Assembly: GCA_903839965.1 (NCBI GenBank)
Contig: CAIMEK010000809.1
Coordinates: forward strand, 1 to 14,511
DNA length: 14,511 nucleotides
Source: an uncultured Acetobacteraceae bacterium
Lineage (GTDB): Bacteria; Pseudomonadota; Alphaproteobacteria; Acetobacterales; Acetobacteraceae
Reading direction: 5' to 3'
The notes beneath the pieces were generated by a model. That model worked only from the letters and a program-made list of their open reading frames with translations. It ran no database searches and was not told where the DNA came from. A program made the translations under genes and the position numbers. Shown piece by piece: positions 1 through 6,562 of this stretch (position 1 is the first letter of the stretch; the number at the start of each line of letters is the position of its first letter).

Positions 1-593
1 CCGTGATCGCCGTGGCGATCACGGTCACGATCAACCTGGCGTGCGGCTACGCTTTTGCCAAGTTCCGCTTCCCCGGGCGGGACGTCCTGTTTTTCCTGAT
101 ACTCAGCGCTCTGATGATTCCCATCCAGGTTATCCTGCTCCCGGAATTTCTGGTGGTAAGTTGGCTCGGTCTGTTGAACTCGAACTGGGGGGTGATCCTG
201 CCCCGCTGTGCCGAGGCGTTCGGAATCTTCATGGCGCGCCAGTTCATGCTGGGCCTGCCCGATGAGCTGATCGAGGCGGCCCGGTTGGATGGCGCCGGCG
301 AGTTCCGGATTTTCTTGCGTGTCGTCCTGCCGCTGTGCCGGCCGCTCATCGCGGTCCTCGTCATCTTCACTTTCATGTGGCGCTGGAACGACTTTTCATG
401 GCCGCTCGTCGTGCTGACCGACCAGGCGCACTTCACCATCCAGCAGGGGCTGAACCTGCTGAAGGGAGATCCAAACCCGAACTGGCCGCATGTCATGGCG
501 CTCGCTCTGATCTCGATTACGCCCATGCTGGTGATTTTCGTTGCCTGCCAGCGCTTCATCGTCCAGGGCGTCGCGAACACCGGCCTCAAGTGA
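1..593 (+). CDS. Carbohydrate ABC transporter permease, MalG type (5' end cut by window edge)
   Basis: Inner-membrane subunit of a sugar importer of the MalFGK type. The reading frame is open to the left edge, so the true start lies upstream; the GTG at 3 is probably an internal valine. Visible in about 196 residues are the segment GYAFAKFRFPGR near the start, typical of MalG-like permeases, and several hydrophobic helices. The cytoplasmic EAA loop (ELIEAARLDGAGEF, then LPLCRP) contacts the ATPase. The C-terminus FIVQGVANTGLK is the usual MalG-type ending. The gene is followed 63 bp later by a GH4 glycosidase on the same strand, so the two probably share an operon for alpha-galactoside or a related sugar. 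The partner permease, ATPase and binding protein must lie to the left. Family assignment is firm; the substrate is inferred only from the GH4 neighbour. Confidence 0.93.
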   Translation, partial: VIAVAITVTINLACGYAFAKFRFPGRDVLFFLILSALMIPIQVILLPEFLVVSWLGLLNSNWGVILPRCAEAFGIFMARQFMLGLPDELIEAARLDGAGEFRIFLRVVLPLCRPLIAVLVIFTFMWRWNDFSWPLVVLTDQAHFTIQQGLNLLKGDPNPNWPHVMALALISITPMLVIFVACQRFIVQGVANTGLK

Positions 594-607
594 CACGGCA
601 CGTCGCC

Positions 608-617
608 CCGGCGCCGG
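608..617. repeat. Perfect 10-bp GC palindrome in permease-GH4 gap
   Basis: CCGGCGCCGG is a perfect palindrome lying 14 bp after the permease stop and about 25 bp before the GH4 ribosome binding site. In such GC-rich DNA a chance origin is quite possible. It could form a short mRNA stem between the two genes, but there is no T-tract to make a terminator. Confidence 0.3.
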
Positions 618-656
618 CGCCACATGCATCCCCCCTTTTCTGAAGGAGCCACCAGC

Positions 657-1976
657 ATGGTAAAGATTGCAATGATCGGCGCGGGCAGCGTCGTCTTCAC
701 GAAGAACCTGCTCACGGACATCCTCGATTTTCCGGAACTCCGGGACGTGACCATAGCGTTGCACGACATCGACATGGAGCGCCTCGAAACCGCGGGAATG
801 ATGGCGCGATGGACCGCGAAGCAGTTTTGCTCGAATGCCAGGGTCGAGGAGCATGCCAGCCGGCGTGCCTGCCTCGACGGAGCCGACTTCGTCATCAACA
901 TGGTGCTGATCGGCGGTCCAGAGGCGATCGTTCCGGAGTTCGATATCCCTGAGAAATACGGCCTGAAACAGACGATCGCCGACACGGTTGGCATCGGTGG
1001 CATCTTCCGCGGCCTGCGCACCATCCCGTTCATGCTGGAGATGGTGCAGGACATGCGGGAACTTTGCCCGGATGCCGTTTTGCTCAATTACGTCAACCCG
1101 ATGAGCATTCTTACCTGGACCGTCTACAAGGCGTTTCCGGAGCAGCAGGTAGTCGGCCTTTGCCACAACGTCCAGTACACGGCGCGCGACCTGGCGGGAT
1201 ATCTGGGCGTCGCGCTGGACCGCCTGAGCTACGACTGCGCCGGCATCAACCACATGACCTGGTTCCTGCGTCTCGAAGTGGACGGGGAGGATGCCTATCC
1301 TCGCCTGCGCCAGGCCATGGCGGACCCGTCCATCTTCGCGAAGGACAAGGTCCGCTTCGAGATGATGCGCCAGCTTGGCTGGTTCGTGAGCGAATCAAGC
1401 CGGCACTGCGCCGAGTATGTTCCCTATTTCCTCAAAAATGCCGAGGAAGTCAGGAAGTACGACATTCCCGTGGGCGATCTCAAGAACCGCACGGCGCAGA
1501 AGATCGCCCGCTACCGGGAAAGTCGGCGCATGTTGATCGCCGGCGAGCCGTTGCCGCTCGAGCGCAGCGTGGAGTTCGGATCGAACATCATCTACGGGAT
1601 GGTCACCAACCGGCCCCAGCTCATCTACGGCAACGTCAGGAACACGAAACTCATCGAAAACCTTCCCGAAGGTTGCTGCGTCGAGGTACCGGTGCTGGTC
1701 GATCGAAACGGGTTCCGGCCATGCCACGTCGGCAATCTGCCGCCGGAACTGGCGGCGCACTGTGCCCCGCACACCTTCGTGCAGGACCTCGTCGTGCGTG
1801 CCGGTTTGGACGGCGACAGGGAACGCGTCTATCGCGCGGCGATGCTGGACCGCCATGCCGCGGCGGTGCTCACCATTCCCGAGATCCGTTCGATGGTTGA
1901 CGAACTGATCGAAACGCAAGCCTCGGCGCTTCCGGCTGGCATCGTACGGCCGAACACCCCGCGCGCCGGCAACTGA
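657..1976 (+). CDS. Glycoside hydrolase family 4 protein, MelA-like alpha-galactosidase
   Basis: Cytoplasmic GH4 glycosidase of 439 residues, about the usual family length. GH4 enzymes use NAD+ and a divalent metal (typically Mn2+) and cleave by oxidation and elimination rather than by a two-acid mechanism. The N-terminus carries the NAD-binding glycine motif (IGAGS, residues 7-11) followed by the strand ending LHDID (36-39). The metal-ligand cysteine is in GLCHN (Cys169) and the metal-ligand histidine in AGINHMTWF (His199). AGINHM closely resembles MelA. MelA proteins usually read CHS after the cysteine, whereas this one reads CHN, so the exact sugar (galactoside, glucuronide or other) stays open. 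The start at ATG 657 is chosen because AAGGAG at 643-648 lies 8 nt upstream; an in-frame ATG at 624 lacks such a site. It follows an ABC permease, consistent with import and then intracellular hydrolysis. Confidence 0.9.
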   Translation: MVKIAMIGAGSVVFTKNLLTDILDFPELRDVTIALHDIDMERLETAGMMARWTAKQFCSNARVEEHASRRACLDGADFVINMVLIGGPEAIVPEFDIPEKYGLKQTIADTVGIGGIFRGLRTIPFMLEMVQDMRELCPDAVLLNYVNPMSILTWTVYKAFPEQQVVGLCHNVQYTARDLAGYLGVALDRLSYDCAGINHMTWFLRLEVDGEDAYPRLRQAMADPSIFAKDKVRFEMMRQLGWFVSESSRHCAEYVPYFLKNAEEVRKYDIPVGDLKNRTAQKIARYRESRRMLIAGEPLPLERSVEFGSNIIYGMVTNRPQLIYGNVRNTKLIENLPEGCCVEVPVLVDRNGFRPCHVGNLPPELAAHCAPHTFVQDLVVRAGLDGDRERVYRAAMLDRHAAAVLTIPEIRSMVDELIETQASALPAGIVRPNTPRAGN

Positions 1977-2474
1977 ATAGACCGATCGCGGCCAGGCAGG
2001 CGGCACCCGTCGGCCGGATCGGCACTACCCTAGCCCAGGCTAATCGCAGCTCCGGAATTGGCGGCGGCGGCGATGATCCGCGTGTTGGCCATGCCCTCGC
2101 GCAAGGTGGCCAGCACTGGCTTGCCCTACACCACGGCCTCGATGAAATGCACCACGCCTTCCGGCACGAATCTGTGGATCGGCCTTTCCGACACAGCCGC
2201 CACAAGCGCGACCTTGCGCTCCCAAGGTCCGGCTATCGGGCCGTGCAACTCCCGCAACAACGCCCGCGCCGCACCGGCAGCTTGCCTAACTCGCGCAGCG
2301 GCGTACAAGGGGTGGCTTGCCCGAAACTGAGAGGATTTCGACTTGTCCCAGGCAACTTGGAGATGGAGCCCAGATCCGGGCGGGTCGGCGATCGAGCTAA
2401 TCGTTGGGAATCGCGCCGAAATGGGTCTACTAATCCATTCTTGGAATAGGGTGGAATGGCCGCCCATCTGAAAA
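1977..2474. other. 498-bp gap without an intact gene between GH4 and TRAP genes
   Basis: No plausible complete gene is visible on either strand. The minus strand of the left half carries a degraded oxidoreductase C-terminus (listed separately). The right part (about 2330-2470) should hold the promoter of the TRAP genes. A weak candidate is TTGGGA at 2404-2409 and TACTAA at 2428-2433 with an 18-bp spacer, but both boxes are poor and I do not claim it as a feature. I see no clear terminator hairpin after the GH4 stop. Confidence 0.6.
2030..2275 (-). pseudogene. Remnant of Gfo/Idh/MocA-type oxidoreductase C-terminus, interrupted by an amber codon
   Basis: Reading the minus strand downwards from about 2275, the translation includes RFVPEGVVHFIEAVV. 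It then hits TAG at 2126-2128 and continues in the same frame as GKPVLATLREGMANTR, ending at TAG 2030-2032. The pattern (a PEGVVHF-like helix, a short loop with GKP, and then a helix containing REGM) resembles the C-terminal segment of sugar-type Gfo/Idh/MocA NAD(P)-dependent dehydrogenases. Only about 80 codons are recognisable. The amber codon stands where a glutamine or glutamate codon would be expected, and no Rossmann N-terminus remains to the right. It is therefore a decayed fragment and not functional. The family call rests on motif memory alone and is moderate to low. Such oxidoreductases commonly accompany sugar transporters. Confidence 0.45.
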
Positions 2475-2498
2475 ATGTCCGCTGAGGAGAAAAGTCAG

Positions 2499-3530
2499 AT
2501 GACACAGCCCAAGGTTTCCCGCCGTCGCATACTGGGGACGGCAATAGCACTTCCGGCGGGTGTAGCCGTGGCGGGCGGCTTTGCCCGCAGCGCTATGGCG
2601 GCGCCGGTGAAGCTGCGGCTGGCCACGCCGTTTAACCTCGACCCAAGGCTTTCGCCAGCCAAGGTGTTCTACGACAGGTTCACCGAGGAACTGAAAAAGA
2701 ACTGCGGCGACCAGATCGTGGTCGAAATATTTCCCGACAGCCAACTCGGCGGCGACGCCGATCTGATCCCGCAGCTGAAGTTCGGCACGGTCGACATCAT
2801 GATGGCGGGTTCCGCCATCTGGGCGACGGTCGTTCCTGAGGTCGGCGTGCTTGATCTCGGATACATGTTCCAGGATTTCAATCATTTCGATCGAACGCTC
2901 GACGGCACGGTCGGCAAGGCGCTCGGGGGCATGATGGCCGAAAAGTCCGGGGTTCTTGTCCTCGGCTGGTCGCACAGCTTCGGCGCGCGCAATGTCCTGA
3001 CCAAAAAACTGGTGAAGGTGCCCGAGGACCTGGCGGGTATGCGGATCCGCTCGTTGCCGTCTCCACCGGTCGTCGAAACGGTGCGTGCGATGGGCGGTCT
3101 ACCGACGCCGATGCCGATCGGCGAGGCCTATGTTTCGTTACAAACAGGCCTGGTCGACGGCATTGAGCACGACTCTCCGACCATCCTGGCGACCAAGTTC
3201 TACGAAACCGCCAAATTCCTTTGCCTGACCCAGCATACGTTCCAGTCGATTCCCCCGATCATGGCCAAGCGGGCATTCGACAATATTCCGGCCAATCTGC
3301 GCGAAGGCTTCCTTGCCGCAGGGACGGCCGCGGTCGCCCATGAGCGTGAGATGTCACTGATCGCTGAGGCCCAGGCGATCGAGGAATTGCAACAGAAGCA
3401 GGGTGTCCTGGTGACCAAGTGCGACCGTTCGCTGTTCGAGGTGCGCTGCCGTCCGCTGTGGGACGATTACATGGCCAAGAACCCGAAGGCGAAGCCGCTC
3501 ATCGCCGACACGATCAAATACCGGACCTGA
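2499..3530 (+). CDS. TRAP transporter substrate-binding protein, DctP family, Tat-exported
   Basis: Periplasmic solute receptor (343 residues) for a tripartite ATP-independent transporter; it delivers the ligand, usually an organic acid or sugar acid, to the DctQM membrane unit. The N-terminus holds a twin-arginine signal (SRRRIL, residues 7-12), a hydrophobic stretch, and an AMA-AP cleavage site near residue 34. Family motifs include FPDSQLGGDADLI at about 78-90 followed by KFGTVDIMMAG. The ligand-binding signature runs from GMRIRSLPS (180-188) to MPIGEAYVSLQTGLVDGIE (205-223); one of its arginines normally grips the substrate carboxylate. ATG 2499 is preferred to the in-frame ATG 2475 because GAGGAGA at 2484-2490 sits 8 nt upstream of 2499, and because the twin-arginine signal then lies at the usual distance from the N-terminus. 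The membrane partner begins 13 bp downstream. The substrate cannot be read from the sequence. Confidence 0.93.
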   Translation: MTQPKVSRRRILGTAIALPAGVAVAGGFARSAMAAPVKLRLATPFNLDPRLSPAKVFYDRFTEELKKNCGDQIVVEIFPDSQLGGDADLIPQLKFGTVDIMMAGSAIWATVVPEVGVLDLGYMFQDFNHFDRTLDGTVGKALGGMMAEKSGVLVLGWSHSFGARNVLTKKLVKVPEDLAGMRIRSLPSPPVVETVRAMGGLPTPMPIGEAYVSLQTGLVDGIEHDSPTILATKFYETAKFLCLTQHTFQSIPPIMAKRAFDNIPANLREGFLAAGTAAVAHEREMSLIAEAQAIEELQQKQGVLVTKCDRSLFEVRCRPLWDDYMAKNPKAKPLIADTIKYRT

Positions 3531-3543
3531 GGCCACTACACAC

Positions 3544-5427
3544 ATGTTGACGAACTCGGAGGGGGCGAACGCGGTTTCCGCGCCCGCCTTCAGCATTGTC
3601 TTTGTTGCCCGGCCTATGTTGAAGGTCGCCGATGCCTGCGCGGGCGTGTTGCTAGGCGTCAACATATGCGTGGTCTGCTACTCGGTGATCTGCCGCTACG
3701 TGTTCCACGAGCAGTTCCCCTGGGCCGACGAGGTGGCGCGGGCCCTGTTGGTGGCTCTCGCTTTCTTCGGCGGGGCGACCGCGCTGGCGCACCGCAACAG
3801 CATCGGCATTGAGTTCTTCCGCGACCGCATGTCGCCACGCATCCTGGCGGTTGCCGACGCTTTTGTCGGCATCGTTACGGTGATCGTTTCGGCAGCCCTC
3901 GTACAGCACGGCTGGGAATTGGTCCAAGATACTGCCGACCAGACCACCGCAACCGGCCTACCGCAGAACATCTTCGACCTACCGATGGTAATCGGCGGAG
4001 TGTTCATGACAGTCTTCGCCCTCGACCTACTCTCGCGCAGTTCGCGTAAGGCGATCTTCGAGGCGATTATCCCGATGGCGGCGATCGCTTTGCTCTGGTG
4101 GACATTGGACACCTATGTGCCCGATCTCACCCCGGGGCCGCTGTCGGTGATGGCGATTTCGTTCATGGCCGCCTTGGTGCTCGGCGTGCCGATTGGCTAT
4201 GTGCTAGCGTTCGCAGCGATTATCTTCATCACCTGTTCCGGCACCATCCCGCTGGAGGCCTTCGCCCAGCAGGGGGCGAACGGCAGCAACAATTTCGTTC
4301 TGCTCGCCGTGCCGTTCTTCATGCTCACCGGCTTCGTGATGGACGCCAACGGCATGTCCATCCGCCTGGTCAACCTGCTGCAGCATCTGATCAGCGGGGT
4401 CCGCGGCGGGCTGAACGTCGTCATCGTCGTGAGCATGGTGATCTTTTCCGGCGTCTCAGGATCTAAGCTGGCGGACGTCGCGGCGATCGGGGCGGTGCTC
4501 GTTCCCGCAGCGCGGCGCAATCGCCAGTCGCCGGCCGACGCCGTCGCCCTGCTGGCCGCCTCCGCGGTGATGGCGGAAATGATTCCGCCCTGCGTCAATC
4601 TCATCATCGTGGGATACGTGGCGAACGTTTCCATCGGTGGCCTGTTTGTGGCCGGCCTTCTGCCGGCGGCCTTCATGGCGCTGGCGCTCATTATTTTCGT
4701 GGTCCTGCAGGCCCCGCGCGAACGCGTCAAGGTGCTCACGGAGCAGCCGCCGGGCATCAACCGCCTGCAACTCTGGTGCAGTGCCGGGGCGACCTTCGGC
4801 ATGATCGCGATCATCTTCATTGGATTTAGGATGGGCTTCGCGACGGCGACGGAGATTTCGGCGTTCGCTGTCGTTTATGCTGTCGTCGTCGGCGGCCTGG
4901 CGTTCCGGGAATTCACAGTCAAATCGTTCTTCGACCTGTTCGTCAGCGGCGCGGCCCGGGCCGGCATGGTGATGTTCATCATCGCGATGTCGCAGGCCTT
5001 CGCCTTCGTGCTGACGATCGAACAGATCCCGCACCATCTCGGCCTGCTGATGGTCGGGCTGGGCCACACCGTCGGGACCTGGGCATTCCTGCTGGTTTCG
5101 CTGCTGGTGCTGATCGTCATGGGGGCCATGCTCGAAGGCGCCGCCGCGCTGATCATTTTTGGCCCACTGCTAGTGCCGGTGGGCGTGCAACTCGGGTTCA
5201 ATCCGCTGCACTACGGGCTACTGCTCATCCTTGGCATGGGCATCGGCTACTTCGCTCCGCCGTTGGGACTTGGCCTTTATACGTCCTGCGCCATTGGCCA
5301 GGTTTCGCTCGAAGCGGCGACGAAGCCTGCCCTCAAATACCTGGGGCTTATGTTCGTGTGTGCTCTCGTGGTTGCCTACGTCCCGGCAATTGCACTGACA
5401 CTGCCTCAGTATTTCGGTTATAGATAA
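3544..5427 (+). CDS. TRAP transporter fused small and large membrane subunits (DctQ-DctM)
   Basis: Inner-membrane, ion-gradient-driven component of the TRAP importer whose binding protein is the gene just upstream. The 627 residues fall into two known domains. Residues about 25-165 are DctQ-like, with four helices and the characteristic PWADEVARALLVALAFFGGA (59-78). Residues about 195-627 are the large DctM channel subunit, with GVPIGYVLAF (214-223), LLAVPFFMLTG (253-263) and many further helices ending LPQYFGYR. A hydrophobic linker helix (about 174-188) joins them, as in other fused QM proteins. ATG 3544 has only a weak ribosome binding site (TGAGG overlapping the upstream stop). A start at ATG 3616 would remove 24 non-conserved residues and is possible. 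The gene is co-transcribed with dctP. No terminator is evident in the 48 bp before the transposase debris begins. Confidence 0.93.
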   Translation: MLTNSEGANAVSAPAFSIVFVARPMLKVADACAGVLLGVNICVVCYSVICRYVFHEQFPWADEVARALLVALAFFGGATALAHRNSIGIEFFRDRMSPRILAVADAFVGIVTVIVSAALVQHGWELVQDTADQTTATGLPQNIFDLPMVIGGVFMTVFALDLLSRSSRKAIFEAIIPMAAIALLWWTLDTYVPDLTPGPLSVMAISFMAALVLGVPIGYVLAFAAIIFITCSGTIPLEAFAQQGANGSNNFVLLAVPFFMLTGFVMDANGMSIRLVNLLQHLISGVRGGLNVVIVVSMVIFSGVSGSKLADVAAIGAVLVPAARRNRQSPADAVALLAASAVMAEMIPPCVNLIIVGYVANVSIGGLFVAGLLPAAFMALALIIFVVLQAPRERVKVLTEQPPGINRLQLWCSAGATFGMIAIIFIGFRMGFATATEISAFAVVYAVVVGGLAFREFTVKSFFDLFVSGAARAGMVMFIIAMSQAFAFVLTIEQIPHHLGLLMVGLGHTVGTWAFLLVSLLVLIVMGAMLEGAAALIIFGPLLVPVGVQLGFNPLHYGLLLILGMGIGYFAPPLGLGLYTSCAIGQVSLEAATKPALKYLGLMFVCALVVAYVPAIALTLPQYFGYR

Positions 5428-5475
5428 TTTTACTGGTATGGTTTCTTGAGCTATCGGGTGTTTAGTCAAAATTTC

Positions 5476-6017
5476 ACTGCCCGGCATCATCGCTGAGCAC
5501 CACGGCGTTGGGCAGGAAATCGTGCGCCTGGATGCTGCCCCACAGCGCACCCTCGGTGGCGACGCACACCGGATCGGGCGTGGCCTGCAGCGTGGCGATG
5601 CTGAGACGCTCAAGGTGGCGCTGCCAGGCGGTGTGGTCGGTAAACCGCCGATCCGGATGCGTTGCCAGTTTGCGGATGACCGGCCAGGCGAGGGCGCGCT
5701 CGCGCATGTAGGCGAGCGCTGCGTCATTGACGACGTAATCCGTGTGCCCGGCGCGCAGCAGGTCGAGGAAGTTCAGTCGGCTCTTGCGGCCCGTGGTGCC
5801 GAACGTCGCGCGAAGGCGCGCGCGGACCAGGCGAAGTCGTCGTTGCCGATCTGCGTGCACACCCAGATGGCGCCGCGGTGCCGCGCGCCGGTGTCGTCCC
5901 GCTGATCCAGGCCGCCATCCGCAGTCCGGCCTGCAGCACCTCGCGGCTCTCGGCCACGACGCCGACCTGACCGTCGATCAGTAGGCGCATGACCTCGCGT
6001 TTCGAGATGCTGACACC
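5476..6017 (-). pseudogene. Transposase fragment A (frameshifted, truncated at both ends)
   Basis: Minus-strand remnant of a DDE-type transposase. Pieces in different frames assemble into one protein: SKREVMRLLIDGQ near 6012-5970, DDTGARHRG and CTQIGNDDFAW near 5900-5835, then KSRLNFLDLLRAGHTDYV near 5780 through to VVLSDDAGQ. At that point the frame runs into a TGA just inside the left boundary near 5476. At least two frameshifts are needed, near 5903 and between about 5805 and 5835. The conserved continuation after DDAGQ, present in fragment B (FDIGQHALCWVHAERL), is missing, so the catalytic region is cut. The sequence resembles transposases often grouped near IS66, but I cannot name the element. 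No terminal inverted repeats were found. The fragment cannot encode an active enzyme. Confidence 0.8.
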
Positions 6018-6562
6018 GCGCGCCGGTGAAGGTGTCCCGCTTGTGCACCAGACGTTCGGCATGGACCCAGCACAAGGCATGCTGGCCGATGTCGAACTGT
6101 CCAGCATCGTCGCTGACCATCACGGCTTTGCGCAGGAACCCGTGCGCGCTCACGGCGCCCCATAGCGCACACTCGGAGGCGATGTGTACCGGATCGGGCG
6201 TCACCTGCTGGGCACTGATGCCGAGTTGCGCGAGGTGGCGCTGGCAGGCGGTCTGGCCGGCAAACTGCCGCAGCGGATGAGCGACCAATTGGCGAATGAC
6301 CGGCCTGGCCAGGGCATGCTCGCGCATGTAAGCGAGCGCTGCGTCATTGATGACGTAGTCGGTATGTCCGGCACGCAGCAGGTCGAGGAAGTTCAGCCTG
6401 CTCTTGCCGGCGGTGGTAGCAATCCAGGCGAAGTCGTCGTTGCCGATCTGCGTGCACACGCCGTTGGCGCGGCGATAGCGCGCGCCGGTGTCGTCCACCG
6501 TGATCCAGGCCGCCGTCTGCAGCCCGGCGCGCAGAACCTCGCGGGTCTCTGCCAGAAAATCA
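6018..6562 (-). pseudogene. Transposase fragment B (same family as A, truncated)
   Basis: The minus-strand frame is open from the GH31 stop codon to about 6020 and encodes the middle of a DDE-type transposase. It reads FLAETREVLRAGLQTA, TVDDTGARYRRANG, QIGNDDFAW, KSRLNFLDLLRAGHTDYV, MVSDDAGQFDIG, HALCWVHAERLVHKRDTFT, and then the homology stops at the junction with fragment A. The N-terminal part (before the FLAE segment, which in fragment A is preceded by MRLLIDGQ) and the C-terminus are absent, and there is no start codon of its own. The fragment is a relative of A, offset by about 620 bp, but with frequent differences; it is therefore a diverged copy and not a fresh duplication. It is probably inactive. 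The IS family is unassigned, with a possible relation to IS66-like transposases. Confidence 0.8.

Larger units (their letters stand above)
5476..6562. repeat. Diverged direct repeat of about 0.45-0.5 kb formed by transposase fragments A and B
   Basis: The sequence from about 5476 to 5975 aligns in the same orientation with about 6096 to 6562. The offset is 620 bp at the left end and shifts slightly where indels occur. A clearly shared block is the identical 20 bases beginning CAGCAGGTCGAGGAAG, near 5756 and 6376, within the coding sequence for LNFLDLLRAG. Differences are spread throughout and many are at third codon positions, which points to two related insertion elements of different age or origin. 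Confidence 0.75.

Noticed and set aside
396..1253. Long minus-strand frames opposite the permease and GH4 genes
   Set aside because: They lie antisense to well-supported genes, have translations rich in Arg/His/Asp typical of GC-rich shadow frames, and match no family.
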